A stretch of 64,000 nt of DNA from Salinisphaera sp. (GCF_002729955.1 NZ_PBYA01000003.1:1-64000); one strand, 5' to 3'. Counted from the stretch's first letter, positions 18,580-27,959 are shown. The notes: generated from the letters alone by a model not told the origin. Numbers and translations are program-made.

Positions 18580-19452
18580 TCAGCCTGCAGCGCGGTACTC
18601 GGGGCGCACGGGCGCCACCTCCGCCCAGCGGGCGGCCAGGCGTTCGGCGCTATCGGCGGCCACCCCGCGGATATCGCGCGGGTAGTCCACGTCCACGGCT
18701 TCCTGAGCGCGCACGGCATGGAACTGGCCGTTGGTTGCACGCAGAATCCAGCCGCTGTCTTCGCAGGCCGCGCTGACCAGAAATACCGCGCCGGGGGCGA
18801 CGCTCTCCGGGGTGAGTTCGGTGGGCTGTTCGGTCACGCCCCACATACGGGTCTTGGCCACCGGCGATATCGCATTCACACGAATATCGTGAGGCGCGCC
18901 TTCCAGGGCGAGGGCATGCATCAGCCCAACGGCCGCCATTTTCGTTGCGGCATAGGCTGCAAGGCCGGCCTGGGCATATTGCGGATAGAGGGCGCGGTCG
19001 GAGGTGGTGAGCAGAATACGGCCATGGCCCTGGGCGACCATTGCCGGCCAGGCGGCCTGGGCAAGCCAGGCCGGCGCGTTCAGGTGGATGGCCGTGGCAC
19101 GTTCGAGAAAGGCCGGGGTGAGCGCTTCGATGGCCTCATAGCCCACCCAGCCGGCGTTGTGGATCAGGATATCCAGCCGCCCGTGCTCGGCGACGATACG
19201 TTCGACCAGCTGCCGACAGCCCTCGCGTGTATCGATGTCGTCGCTGGCGGCCTCGGCCGAATGGCCCTCGCGCCGAAGAACCTCGACGGCCTGTTCGGCC
19301 ACCGTCTCGTCGCGGCCGCTGCCGTCGTTACGGGTGCCGCCGTCGTGCACCACCATGTGGGCGCCGCGGGCGGCCAGCGCCCGGGCATAGGCCAGGCCGA
19401 TACCGCGCCCGGCGCCGGTGATCAGGGCGATACGTTGACTGAAATCGAGCAT
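18580..19452 (-). CDS. Short-chain dehydrogenase/reductase
   Basis: A 290-aa SDR enzyme. TGAGRGIG binds NAD(P), NAG is in IHNAGWVGYEA, and the catalytic Tyr and Lys are in YAATKMAAVG. The arrangement resembles the 3-hydroxyacyl-CoA dehydrogenase-like SDRs related to MFE-2, but substrate cannot be assigned. I start it at MLDFSQRIALITG; the track's 27 extra residues are not convincing. Its nearest upstream neighbour is a LysR gene on the same strand. Confidence 0.8.
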   Translation of the reverse strand: MLDFSQRIALITGAGRGIGLAYARALAARGAHMVVHDGGTRNDGSGRDETVAEQAVEVLRREGHSAEAASDDIDTREGCRQLVERIVAEHGRLDILIHNAGWVGYEAIEALTPAFLERATAIHLNAPAWLAQAAWPAMVAQGHGRILLTTSDRALYPQYAQAGLAAYAATKMAAVGLMHALALEGAPHDIRVNAISPVAKTRMWGVTEQPTELTPESVAPGAVFLVSAACEDSGWILRATNGQFHAVRAQEAVDVDYPRDIRGVAADSAERLAARWAEVAPVRPEYRAAG

Positions 19453-19546
19453 GGGATTCTCGTGCGGGAAATGAGCGCGCAAGGCTAGGCGCCGCCCGCC
19501 CCGCCGGCTAATACCTTTCAGCCGCGCTGGCAATACCCGCGGCGTA

Positions 19547-20434
19547 TCAGCGCCTGTCTTGTACGCCGTGCAGGAAGTTGCGCACCACCGGCGAATCGCA
19601 GTCGGCGCGGCGGGCGGCGGCCAGTTCGAACACGGCCGCCGGGTCGGCGTCGAGAATGCGGTAATGGACTTCGTTGCTGCGTACCGAGGCCATGCTGGCC
19701 GGCACGATCGCCACCCCCGCTTCGGCGGCGACCAGCGCGATCACGCCGTGCATCTGACGGGCTTCCTGGACGATATCCGGCTCGAAACCGGCCGCATGGC
19801 ACAGGTCGAAGGCGCGCCGGAAAAAGCCACGGCCTTCATGCCCCGGCCAGAACACAAAGGCCTCGCCGGCCAGATCGGCGACGGCGAGGTCGGATTTGCC
19901 CGCCAGGGGATGCTCCGCCGGCACTGCGATCGCCAGACGGTCGCGATCGAAGGGCTGCAGCATGAGGTGGCTGTCGTCAGCCAGCGGCGGCAGCACCACG
20001 GCCAGGTCGAGGGTCTGCTCGTGCAGGGCTCGAATCTGGCCGGCGGTGGTTTCCTCGACCAGATCGACCTGCACCTGCGGCCAGCCACGCCGGAATGCCC
20101 GTACCGCGGCCGGCAAACGCCCGTACATTGCACTGCCGACATAGCCGATACGCAGCCGCCCGGTCTGGCCGGCCGCGGCGGCGCGGGCCGCAGGCAGGCA
20201 ACGCTCGGCCGCAGCAAGCGTCTGTCGTGCCTGTTCGGCGAATGCCGCACCCGCCGCGGTGAGGCGGTTCTCGCGCTGGCCGCGCAGAATCAGCGCTTCG
20301 CCGACCTCGTCTTCGATACGTTTGATGGCCGCGCTCAACGGCGGCTGCGACATGTTCAGCCGCCGTGCCGCACGATGAAAATGCAGCTCTTCGGCCACCG
20401 CCACGAACTGGCGCAGCTGGCGTAATTCGATCAT
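19547..20434 (-). CDS. LysR-family transcriptional regulator
   Basis: A 295-aa LysR-type regulator with an N-terminal winged helix (ELHFHRAARRLNMSQPPLSAAIKR split over helix-turn-helix) and a type-2 periplasmic-binding-like effector domain. It lies between an SDR gene and a quinone-oxidoreductase-like gene, all on the minus strand, so its targets are not obvious from a divergent partner. Confidence 0.85.
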   Translation of the reverse strand: MIELRQLRQFVAVAEELHFHRAARRLNMSQPPLSAAIKRIEDEVGEALILRGQRENRLTAAGAAFAEQARQTLAAAERCLPAARAAAAGQTGRLRIGYVGSAMYGRLPAAVRAFRRGWPQVQVDLVEETTAGQIRALHEQTLDLAVVLPPLADDSHLMLQPFDRDRLAIAVPAEHPLAGKSDLAVADLAGEAFVFWPGHEGRGFFRRAFDLCHAAGFEPDIVQEARQMHGVIALVAAEAGVAIVPASMASVRSNEVHYRILDADPAAVFELAAARRADCDSPVVRNFLHGVQDRR

Positions 20435-20529
20435 CCCAACCCCGCGAACCGGCCTTGAACGCAGCAGCCTACACGCGCCGGCCTGCGCTCCGCCGGGCGA
20501 TGCATTCGGTACGGCTCGGCCGTTGTGAG

Positions 20530-21474
20530 TTACAGCGTAATCACGACCTTGCCGACCGTACGCCCGCTTTCGATATGTTCGTGGGCGGCGGCCGTGTCTT
20601 CGAGCGCATAGCGCGCGGCGATATGCGGCACCAGCGCGCCGTCGGCCAGCATCGCGGCGATTTCGCGCATATTCTCGCCGCTCGGAAAGACGTGCATGAA
20701 GTAGTTCACAACCAGCCCCTTGGCCTCGGCGGCCTCGCGATCGCTTTCGACCAGCCCGGACGGCAGGTTGATGATCGTGCCGCCTTCGCGCATAACGCTC
20801 ACCGAGCGCTGGAACTGGGGCCCGCCCTGGGTTTCCAGACAGAAATCGATATCGCCGGTCACATCTTCGAAGCGCACCGCCTTGTAGTCGATATGTTCGT
20901 CGGCGCCGAGCGATTCGACGAACGCCTTGTTCTTTGCCGACGAGGTGGCGATGACATAGGCGCCCAGATGCTTGGCCATCTGAACCGCGAAATGGCCGAC
21001 GCCGCCGCTGGCCGCATGAATCAACACTCTGTCGCCGGCCTTGAGCTCGCCGAAATGGGTGAACGCCTGCCAGGCGGTGAGTGCGGCCAGCGTGCTCGCC
21101 GCGGCGGCCTCATACGACACGCCCGCGGGAATGACGGCGAGCTCATCCGCCGGCGCGTTCACGTACTGCGCATAGCCGTTGGGCGGCAGCGGGAAACGGA
21201 TCATGCCGAATACGGCATCGCCTTCGTTGAGGTGCTTTACGTCATCGCCGACTGCGACGACTTCGCCGGCCACGTCCCAGCCCAGGATCAGCGGCAGGGC
21301 GTGTTCCAGCTGCGAGGCCAGCGCTTCGCCCTGGCGGGTTTTGATATCGACCGGGTTCACGCTCACGGCGGCCGTCTTGATCAGCACCTCGCCCGGGCTG
21401 CAGACAGGCATGGGACGCTCGGCGAGCACGAGGTTCTTTGCAGGGCCGAACTGTTCGAAGGCAACGACGTTCAT
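20530..21474 (-). CDS. MDR-family NAD(P)H:quinone oxidoreductase-like protein
   Basis: A 314-aa zinc-free medium-chain dehydrogenase/reductase. It has an N-terminal GroES-like domain (LILGWDVAGEVVAVG), an NADPH-binding AASGGVGHFAVQ motif, and no structural zinc cysteines. Family members reduce quinones or enals with NADPH. It has its own AT-rich promoter region upstream (TTGTTTGGATAATACAAA). Confidence 0.82.
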   Translation of the reverse strand: MNVVAFEQFGPAKNLVLAERPMPVCSPGEVLIKTAAVSVNPVDIKTRQGEALASQLEHALPLILGWDVAGEVVAVGDDVKHLNEGDAVFGMIRFPLPPNGYAQYVNAPADELAVIPAGVSYEAAAASTLAALTAWQAFTHFGELKAGDRVLIHAASGGVGHFAVQMAKHLGAYVIATSSAKNKAFVESLGADEHIDYKAVRFEDVTGDIDFCLETQGGPQFQRSVSVMREGGTIINLPSGLVESDREAAEAKGLVVNYFMHVFPSGENMREIAAMLADGALVPHIAARYALEDTAAAHEHIESGRTVGKVVITL

Positions 21475-21890
21475 CGGGGACAGGCTTCAACTGATTGTTT
21501 GGATAATACAAATATATCGCACCAGGCCCACCGGCCTCACGTCCACAGCCACGGCACAAGACCGCCCGGCCCATGACGGCGCGGTATGGCGAGCGGCGAG
21601 GAATTTTGCGTACCGCCCGTCAGCGCCGCCGGTGCGCTATTGCGCCCTGCCCACGGCACGCCCGTGCACGAGACTGGTGTGGGCAAATGAACTCTTGAAA
21701 TTCGAGCGAACGAGCGTAGATAGTCTGTTCGCGGCGTGGCTGTATGTCCGGACAGTCGCCGCGATTCATTATCCAACTCAACCCTCCGGACCGGGGCATG
21801 CGCCCCGCGCAGGCCAAGGCAGGCCTGCTCGTACAAGGCCTGGGCTCCCGTCAATAACGCAGCAACGCAAGAATCGCCCAGGAGCAACAA
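21475..21890. other. Intergenic region between divergent MDR and response-regulator genes
   Basis: A 416-base stretch with no convincing ORF; track ORFs here are low-complexity shadows. The left end holds an AT-rich patch likely to contain the MDR promoter. The right end holds AGGAG seven bases before the GTG of the response regulator. I see no clear repeat or known operator. Confidence 0.5.
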
Positions 21891-22553
21891 GTGAACGAGA
21901 CCATTTATGTCGTAGAAGACGACGACGCGATACGCGAATCCCTGAAAGGCCTGGCCAGCGATGCCGGCTACGCGGTGCGCTGCTTTCGTAGCGCCGAACG
22001 ATTCCTAGGCCATGCGCCGCGTATCGACGCGGGCTGTGCGCTCGTGGATATGCGCCTGCCCGGCATGGACGGCCTGCAGCTGCAGCGCCGAATCAGCGCC
22101 GCGGGGCTGGGCGTCAGGACGGTGTTCATCACCGGCTATGCCACGATCCGGCTGGCCGTAGAGGCCATGCAGCTTGGCGCCTCGGGGTTTCTGACCAAAC
22201 CCGCGCGCGCCGAGCAGCTGCTCGCCGAAATCGAACGCTGCCTGCGCCGCGGCAAGCGCCAGCGTGGGCGCCACGAGGCCGGCCGTGCCTATGCCCGCCA
22301 GCTCGAACGGCTCACGCCGAGAGAGGCGGAAACGGCGAACGGCCTGGCCAACGGCCTGACTACGCGACAGGTGGCCCTCGCGCTAGGCATCAGCAAGCGC
22401 ACGGCGGAAAGCCACCGCGCAAACATCATGGCCAAGCTGTATATCACCTCGGTAGCCACGCTGACCAAGATGGTCTGCCTGGCCGCATCTGACCACCAGC
22501 TGCCAGCGCACGGCGCCACCGCTGGCAAACGGCCGCCAGACTGCCGGCCATAG
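21891..22553 (+). CDS. FixJ-like response regulator (receiver + LuxR HTH)
   Basis: A 220-aa two-domain regulator starting at GTG after an AGGAG site. The receiver has the acidic pair EDDD, phosphorylatable Asp in CALVDMRLPGMDG, Thr-region FITGYA and Lys in LTKPA. The C-terminal LuxR-type helix-turn-helix is LTPREAETANGLANGLTTRQ and KRTAESHRANIM. It resembles FixJ/TodT-type regulators. No sensor kinase lies next to it, so it is an orphan here. Confidence 0.85.
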   Translation: MNETIYVVEDDDAIRESLKGLASDAGYAVRCFRSAERFLGHAPRIDAGCALVDMRLPGMDGLQLQRRISAAGLGVRTVFITGYATIRLAVEAMQLGASGFLTKPARAEQLLAEIERCLRRGKRQRGRHEAGRAYARQLERLTPREAETANGLANGLTTRQVALALGISKRTAESHRANIMAKLYITSVATLTKMVCLAASDHQLPAHGATAGKRPPDCRP

Positions 22554-22559
22554 CGACGC

Positions 22560-22588
22560 GCCCGGCCGGCTTTTCGGGCCGGCCGGGC
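22560..22588 (+). terminator. Terminator-like hairpin after the FixJ-like gene
   Basis: GCCCGGCCGGC and its exact complement form an 11-bp stem with a 7-base loop, 6 bases beyond the stop codon. No T-run follows, so it may be an mRNA-stabilising hairpin and not a true intrinsic terminator. Confidence 0.4.
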
Positions 22589-22708
22589 GGCTAGCATCGC
22601 GTCCTCGCGCCTCGCTACCCGTATATTTTCCGACCGGTTCGTCCCGATATACCGCCACGGTTTGCGCTTTCTATATTGCGCATCCATTTAGCGCGATGGA
22701 GCGCTGTC

Positions 22709-23350
22709 ATGTGGCAATTCATCAGCGAGCATGCCGCCGCACTCACCGTGATCGTCACCGGGGTGACCCTGATCGTCTGGACCGTTTACGGCCAGCTCAT
22801 GTCCGCGAATCAGAGCCGCCAGCAGAAGACGCGTCTGTTCGTGACCCAGGGCAACGGCAGTGGCCTGGATTCCACCTGCCTGCTGACCAACATGGGCAAG
22901 GAGTTCGTGTTTCTGCGCGGTGTGTTCGTCGATCTTCACGACCGCGACGGCCATCACTACAGCGAGCCGGTGGAGAAGGAGTGGCAGGAACAGCCACAAA
23001 GCTATACGGCCGAAGACATCGGCCAGGGCCCGGTCGGCGCCAGCCAGCAACTGGCGCTCGGCCCGTTTCGATGGCTGGTAGCCGAAGCCGCCCGCAAGGC
23101 CGGCCTGCCCGAACAGGACGAGGATGCCGAACTCTGGCAACGGCTCGAGTCGTTCACCGTGACCGCGATCATCACCGCCGGCCCCTACGAACGCCTGATC
23201 GGCGCCGCCCATCGCTTTTTCGTGGATGCAGGCGACCGCCGCATCCGACCCGACCCGGAAGGCACGCGCCTGCGTACATCGCGCCGTGACGTGCGTGCGC
23301 TGAATCGGCGTCTGCGGGCCATGACCGAGGGCAGCGACCCGCCGGCCTAA
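22709..23350 (+). CDS. Hypothetical protein with one N-terminal membrane segment
   Basis: I do not recognise this 213-aa protein. It begins MWQFISEHAA and has one hydrophobic helix (LTVIVTGVTLIVWTVYG), then a polar soluble domain with beta-type features and an acidic stretch (EQDEDAEL). The C-terminus is rich in Arg. I chose this ATG over the track start 11 codons earlier because GGAG lies just upstream and the helix then sits at the N-terminus. It stands alone between the FixJ-like gene and the convergent NtrC-like gene. Confidence 0.7.
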   Translation: MWQFISEHAAALTVIVTGVTLIVWTVYGQLMSANQSRQQKTRLFVTQGNGSGLDSTCLLTNMGKEFVFLRGVFVDLHDRDGHHYSEPVEKEWQEQPQSYTAEDIGQGPVGASQQLALGPFRWLVAEAARKAGLPEQDEDAELWQRLESFTVTAIITAGPYERLIGAAHRFFVDAGDRRIRPDPEGTRLRTSRRDVRALNRRLRAMTEGSDPPA

Positions 23351-23400
23351 TCACGGGCCGCCGTGCTACGAGTGCGGCAATGTGTGCATCGACTGCCCGC

Positions 23401-24780
23401 TCAATCCTCCGTCAGGCCGTATTTTTCCAGCCGGTAACGCAGCGCGCCCCGGCTCAGGCCCAGGCGGCGGGCCGCGGCGGAGATGTTGTGACGGGTTTCG
23501 GCCAGCGTGCGTTCGATGAGACGGCGTTCGCTATCGGCCAGCGTTGGCGTGGCCTCGCGCGGCGTGGCGCCGGCTTCAAAGCCGGCCGGGGCGGCCGGCG
23601 TGGCCGTGGGCAACTGCAGGTGCGCGGCCTGGACCACATCGTCGGCGTGCACGAGCACGGCCCGCTCGATGACGTGGCGCAGTTCACGCACGTTGCCCGG
23701 CCAGGCGTAGGCGCATATCGCCGCGCGCGCGGCGGCATCGATACGCGGCACGGGCCGGCCGTAGCGTTCGGCGGTTCGCGCAGCGAAGTGTTCGGCCAGG
23801 GCCAGCACATCGTCGCCGCGTTCACGCAGCGGCGGCAGATGCAGCGTGAGCACGTTGAGCCGGTAGTAGAGGTCCTGGCGAAAATCGCCGCTCGCCATCA
23901 TCGCGGCCAGGTCGCGGTTGGTGGCGGCCACGAACCAGGCGCCGATCGCCCGCTCCGTATCGCCGCCGATCTCGCGTACGGTACGTGCTTCGAGGGCGGT
24001 CAGCAGCTTGGCCTGCAGCGACAACGGCAGCTCGCCGATTTCGTTGAGAAAGGCCGTGCCCTCGCCGGCCGCCGCCAGCAACCCGCGCCGGGCGCGATGG
24101 GCGTGGGTGAAAGCGCCTTTTTCATGCCCGAACAGCTCGGCTTCGACCAGATCCTGCGGCAGGGCGGCACAGTCCACCTGCACGAACGGGTGCGCGCCGC
24201 GCGCCGAGCGCGCATGCAACAGACGCGCGACGCGATCCTTGCCGGTGCCGGTTTCGCCGGTGAGCAGTACGTTGGGCGGTGCCTCGCCGGTACCCAGGGC
24301 CGCGATCCGATCGAGCTGGGCATACAGCTCGCGCATGGCTGCGCTGTTGCCGATCAGCGCCGTGTCCGGCGCGCTATCGGCCGGGGTGTCGCAGGCCGAG
24401 CGCGTGCCCGGGGTTTCGCGCGCCAGCGCATCGGCGACCACGCGATGCAGGGCGTCCAGATCGAGCGGCTTCTTGAGAAAGTCCACCGCGCCCAGGCGCA
24501 TGGCGGCGATCGCATCGTCGAGCTCGCCGTAGGCGGTCATCACCAGCGCCGGTATGTCCGGGATTTCGCCGCGCAGCCAGTCGAGAAAATCCAGCCCGTA
24601 GCCGTCGGGCAGGCGCAGATCCAGCACCGCGAGATCGGGCCGCCGGCGACGCGCGGCCAGTTTGGCGTTGGCGATGTTCTCGCACACCGCCACGGTATAG
24701 CCATCGCGGCGCAGACGCCGATCCAGCGCGCGGGCCAGCGCGCCCTCGTCTTCCAGCAGCAGGATGTGGGCGCTACTCAT
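23401..24780 (-). CDS. NtrC-like response regulator with degenerate AAA+ motifs
   Basis: A 459-aa receiver/AAA+/Fis-type regulator. The receiver has LLEDEGALAR, phospho-Asp in LAVLDLRLPDG and Lys in LKKPLD. The AAA+ domain keeps Walker A GETGTGKD, but the sigma-54 contact loop GAFTGA reads GAFTHA and Walker B reads FLNEIGE, with Asn in place of the usual Asp. The C-terminal Fis helix-turn-helix is intact (ISAAARRLGLSRGALRYRLEKYG). It overlaps the upstream kinase gene by 4 bases. It may act without sigma-54, as TyrR-like proteins do, or as a weak ATPase. Confidence 0.85.
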   Translation of the reverse strand: MSSAHILLLEDEGALARALDRRLRRDGYTVAVCENIANAKLAARRRRPDLAVLDLRLPDGYGLDFLDWLRGEIPDIPALVMTAYGELDDAIAAMRLGAVDFLKKPLDLDALHRVVADALARETPGTRSACDTPADSAPDTALIGNSAAMRELYAQLDRIAALGTGEAPPNVLLTGETGTGKDRVARLLHARSARGAHPFVQVDCAALPQDLVEAELFGHEKGAFTHAHRARRGLLAAAGEGTAFLNEIGELPLSLQAKLLTALEARTVREIGGDTERAIGAWFVAATNRDLAAMMASGDFRQDLYYRLNVLTLHLPPLRERGDDVLALAEHFAARTAERYGRPVPRIDAAARAAICAYAWPGNVRELRHVIERAVLVHADDVVQAAHLQLPTATPAAPAGFEAGATPREATPTLADSERRLIERTLAETRHNISAAARRLGLSRGALRYRLEKYGLTED

Positions 24781-26204
24781 GGCGGATCGCTCAAAGGCAG
24801 ATGGATAGTTACGCAGGTGCCGCCACCGGGCGCCGGCGCATAGTCCAGCGTACCGCCATGGGCGTGAATGACCTTGTAGGCAAAGGGAATTCCCAGGCCG
24901 GTGCCGCGACGCTTGGTAGTCGGTAACGGCGCGCTCGCGTGCGGGTCCGGCCGTACCGCCATGCCCGGCCCGGCGTCGACGATGTCGAGCCGGGCCCGGC
25001 CGTCGTCGGCGGTGCCGGTGGTGACGCGTATGCGCGAGCCGGCCGGCGAGGCTTCAAGCGCATTCGCGAGCAGGCCGTGCAGGGCCTGTTCCAGCAGCGG
25101 CGCGTCGGCGTTCACCGCGACCGGCCCACGCCCGCGAACCAGCTCGATATCGGCCGCGGCCAGCCGGCCGCCGAGGGCGGCGATCGCGCCGTCGACGATG
25201 GCGTCGAACGGGCCAGGGGTACGCTTGAGATCGAGCGGGTGCAGGTAGGCCAACAGCGCGTTCAGCCAGCGTTCGAGCCGATCCGCGGCGTCCATGATGT
25301 CGGCGCCGGTTTCCTCGATTTCGTCGGCGGTGGCCTGGTGATCGAGCATTTGTGCGTTGGCACGAATACCGGCCAGCGGATTGCGGATGTTGTGGGCGAT
25401 GACCGGTACGAGCGCGCCGAGCGCGGCCTCGCGCTCGCGTTCGACCAGCGCCTGGCGCTTGTGTTCGAGTTCGGCGGCCATCGTATTGAGCGTATCCGCC
25501 AGATGGCGAACCTCGGCGACGCCCTGCGGGCGCAGCCTGTAATCGAGCCGCCCCTGGGCGATTTCACCGGTGCCGGCCACCAGCCGTTCCAGCGGGCGCA
25601 GGAATTCGCGCACGAAACGGCGATTGAGCCAGAGCGCGAGTGCGATGCCGAACAGCAACGGCAGCCACGCCAGCCATGGCGCCATGCGGTTCCACAAGTC
25701 CATGCGCTCGGCCAGGGCATCGCGGCGGGCGGCCACCTGCCGGGTAAGCCGGGCGTAGGCGCTTTCGAAATCGCCGGTCTGCCAGGTGTCGAAGGCGACC
25801 TGGTTCGTGTCGCCGCCCGGCGTGGTCACCACCCGGTTCATGGCCGCGAGAATCAGGCCGTAGGCGGTTTCCATACGGGCGATGCTGGCCTGCTCCTGGG
25901 GGGTGTCGGCTGCCCGGCGCATCCGATAGAAATGCTCGTCGATACGATACAGCCGTTGCCAGTAGTCGTCGCTCGGCCCCGCGGCGCCGTACTCGTCGAC
26001 CGTCTTGATCTGGCGATACAGATCGCCGCGTACCGCCTGGGCTTCGATCAACAATTCGTTGAAACGCAGCGAGCGCTGATAGCCCGCCTGCCAGAAGCTC
26101 GCCCACAGCGCGCCCAGGCCCGCGGCCGCCATCAATACCAGCAGCAGCGCGAGTTGATAGCGCTGAAGCAGGCGCTTGAGCGAATCGGCAGGGCGACGAA
26201 TCAT
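24777..26204 (-). CDS. Membrane sensor histidine kinase (NtrB/ZraS-like output)
   Basis: A 475-aa sensor with two membrane segments (LALLLVLMAAAGLGALWA and WLAWLPLLFGIALALWL) enclosing a periplasmic domain of roughly 150 residues, a HAMP linker, an H-box with His in VIAHNIRNPLAGIRA, and an ATPase domain with DAGPGM and GTGLGI. It is the first gene of a two-gene operon with the NtrC-like regulator. It is divergent from pqqA, 267 bases away, which suggests control of PQQ or alcohol genes. The signal is unknown. Confidence 0.85.
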   Translation of the reverse strand: MIRRPADSLKRLLQRYQLALLLVLMAAAGLGALWASFWQAGYQRSLRFNELLIEAQAVRGDLYRQIKTVDEYGAAGPSDDYWQRLYRIDEHFYRMRRAADTPQEQASIARMETAYGLILAAMNRVVTTPGGDTNQVAFDTWQTGDFESAYARLTRQVAARRDALAERMDLWNRMAPWLAWLPLLFGIALALWLNRRFVREFLRPLERLVAGTGEIAQGRLDYRLRPQGVAEVRHLADTLNTMAAELEHKRQALVEREREAALGALVPVIAHNIRNPLAGIRANAQMLDHQATADEIEETGADIMDAADRLERWLNALLAYLHPLDLKRTPGPFDAIVDGAIAALGGRLAAADIELVRGRGPVAVNADAPLLEQALHGLLANALEASPAGSRIRVTTGTADDGRARLDIVDAGPGMAVRPDPHASAPLPTTKRRGTGLGIPFAYKVIHAHGGTLDYAPAPGGGTCVTIHLPLSDPP

Positions 26205-26412
26205 TCCGCGAGTCTAGCCGTCGTGGGCGCCTCCCCGAAATGCCGATGGCGCCACGCGTTGCGACTCCGGCCAGGCGGCCAATAGTAGCCAGCCTCATCG
26301 GCCATTATTGGCCAATATGGCCAGTGACTGACCAAGGCGGGCACAGCGAACCTGGCGGTTGAAAAAGCCGTTGGCAGGCAAGCGCTTGCCGCGCGAACCG
26401 CGAGGTTGTCGC

Positions 26413-26427
26413 TGGCATGGTCGATGC
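26413..26427 (+). promoter_or_regulatory. Candidate sigma-54 (-24/-12) promoter of pqqA
   Basis: TGGCATGGTCGATGC matches the TGGCACG-N4-TTGC consensus with two mismatches and exact GG-N10-GC spacing. It would start transcription about 33 bases before the pqqA ATG. A 14-bp palindrome, GGCAAGCGCTTGCC at 26377-26390, lies just upstream, and several TGGCCA-type motifs lie at about 26300-26325; these are possible activator sites. Confidence 0.5.
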
Positions 26428-26471
26428 ATCGATCACGGGTGCCAATCAATGATCAAACCAAGGAGATCGCG

Positions 26472-26549
26472 ATGAAACAGTGGACGACCCCGAAGGCCCA
26501 CGACCTGCGTCTGGGCTTTGAAATCACGATGTACATCAACAACCGCTAA
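26472..26549 (+). CDS. pqqA: PQQ precursor peptide PqqA
   Basis: A 25-aa peptide too short for the ORF track. It contains the conserved Glu17-x3-Tyr21 pair (FEITMY), whose side chains are joined by PqqE and become the PQQ skeleton. The ATG is preceded by AAGGAGATCGCG, a strong ribosome site. It is followed by a hairpin terminator and then pqqE, so peptide is probably made in excess over enzyme. Identity is very secure from sequence. Confidence 0.95.
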   Translation: MKQWTTPKAHDLRLGFEITMYINNR

Positions 26550-26571
26550 ACCCGGTTGTCGTGTACGACGA

Positions 26572-26594
26572 GGGGGCTTTACGGCCCCCTTTCT
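26572..26594 (+). terminator. Terminator/attenuator between pqqA and pqqE
   Basis: GGGGGC-TTTACG-GCCCCC followed by TTTCTT forms a short GC-rich hairpin with a U-rich tail 22 bases after the pqqA stop and 20 before pqqE. Partial termination here would give excess pqqA transcript, as reported for other pqq operons. Confidence 0.6.
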
Positions 26595-26613
26595 TGTGCG
26601 CACCGAGTTCACC

Positions 26614-27792
26614 ATGAGCGCCACGATTCCCACATTGCCGACCCGCCATGACAGCGAAACGACCGCCCGGCCGCTCTGGCTGCTGGCCGAGCTGACCTAT
26701 GCCTGCCCGTTGCAGTGCCCCTACTGCAGTAACCCGACGGAGATGGCACAGATCGGGCGAGAGATTTCCACCGAGGACTGGAAGCGCGTACTGCGCCAGG
26801 CCCGCGGCATGGGCGCGGCCCAGCTCGGGCTGTCTGGCGGCGAGCCGCTGGTGCGACAGGATCTGGAAGAAATCGTGGCCGAAGCTCGACAGCTCGGCTA
26901 CTACAGCAACCTGATCACCTCCGGCATCGGCATGGACGACGCGCGCGTGCAACGGCTCGCCGAGGCAGGCCTGGATCATATTCAGATCAGCTTTCAGGCC
27001 AGCAATGCCGAGCTGAACAACTTTCTCGGCGGCAGCGACAGCTTCGAAAAGAAGAAGGACATGGCGCGTGCGATCAAGCGTCACGGCTATCCGATGGTGC
27101 TCAATATCGTGCTGCACCGGAAGAACATCGACGATATCGAAGAAATCATTGCGATGGCGGAGGCGCTCGATGCCGACTATGTAGAACTGGCCAACACCCA
27201 GTACTACGGCTGGGCCTGGCACAACCGCGATGCACTCATGCCCACCCGCGAACAGCTCGCTCATGCCGAACGCGTGACCACGGCCTATCGCGAACGCGGC
27301 GGCGCGATGAAGCTCTATTTTGTGGTCCCCGACTACTACGAAGACCGACCCAAGGCCTGCATGAGCGGCTGGGGCGATATCTTTCTCACTGTCGCCCCCG
27401 ACGGCGCCGCCCTGCCCTGCCATGCCGCGCGCCAGCTACCCGGCCTGGAATTTCCGAACGTGGTCGACCACGACATCGACTGGATCTGGGGCGAATCCCC
27501 CGCCTTCAATCATTTCCGCGGCTACGACTGGATGAAGGAGCCTTGTCGCAGCTGCTCGGAAAAAACCAAGGACTTCGGCGGCTGCCGCTGCCAGGCCTAT
27601 ATGCTCACCGGCGATATGTACGCCACCGATCCGGTGTGTGCGAAATCACCCCAGCACCATCTCGTCACCGATGCGGTCGAGCGCGCGAACGCACAGCCGG
27701 CCGACGCCCCCGCGGCCCAGCCGATCGTGTTTCGCAACCCGAAGAATTCGAAGCGGCTGCATGGATCACGGGTGGCACGCGAACGGCCGTAA
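26614..27792 (+). CDS. pqqE: PqqA peptide cyclase (radical SAM) PqqE
   Basis: A 392-aa radical SAM/SPASM enzyme that, with chaperone PqqD, forms the carbon-carbon bond between Glu and Tyr of PqqA. The radical SAM cluster motif is CPLQCPYC near the N-terminus, SAM-binding GGEP is in [11 protein letters not shown], and the C-terminal SPASM cysteines are in [14 protein letters not shown] and PVCAKS. I start at MSATIPTLP; the track start runs back through the terminator into pqqA. It is separated from pqqD by toxin-antitoxin genes and faces it, an unusual arrangement. Confidence 0.94.
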   Translation: MSATIPTLPTRHDSETTARPLWLLAELTYACPLQCPYCSNPTEMAQIGREISTEDWKRVLRQARGMGAAQLGLSGGEPLVRQDLEEIVAEARQLGYYSNLITSGIGMDDARVQRLAEAGLDHIQISFQASNAELNNFLGGSDSFEKKKDMARAIKRHGYPMVLNIVLHRKNIDDIEEIIAMAEALDADYVELANTQYYGWAWHNRDALMPTREQLAHAERVTTAYRERGGAMKLYFVVPDYYEDRPKACMSGWGDIFLTVAPDGAALPCHAARQLPGLEFPNVVDHDIDWIWGESPAFNHFRGYDWMKEPCRSCSEKTKDFGGCRCQAYMLTGDMYATDPVCAKSPQHHLVTDAVERANAQPADAPAAQPIVFRNPKNSKRLHGSRVARERP

Positions 27793-27801
27793 ACTCCACG
27801 A

Positions 27802-27959
27802 TCAGTCGATATCCAGATCGTCGAAATGCCGCAGCGGCTCCATACGCTGATGGAGCAGGCGGATAACGGAGAGGCCGCGTGCGAGCGCGATAGAAAACTA
27901 AGGTAACGGTGATCGTGACGAAATCTTCCAGCGCCCGATTCAAAAGCCTATACGCCTTG
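27802..27959 (-). pseudogene. Remnant of a ParE-family toxin gene
   Basis: Just downstream of the parD-like gene, one frame reads KAYRLLNRALEDF, a ParE-like start, followed directly by TLVFYR from near the usual C-terminus. A one-base shift is then needed to read GLSVIRLLHQRMEPLRHF and the stop, a typical ParE tail. The middle of the toxin, roughly half of a 95-residue protein, is missing and no start codon is clear. The gene is therefore internally deleted and frameshifted. Confidence 0.7.

Noticed and set aside
26245-26260. TGGCGCCACGCGTTGC as a sigma-54 promoter upstream of pqqA
   Set aside because: The spacing between GG and GC is 11, not 10. The site at 26413 has correct spacing and a better distance to pqqA.
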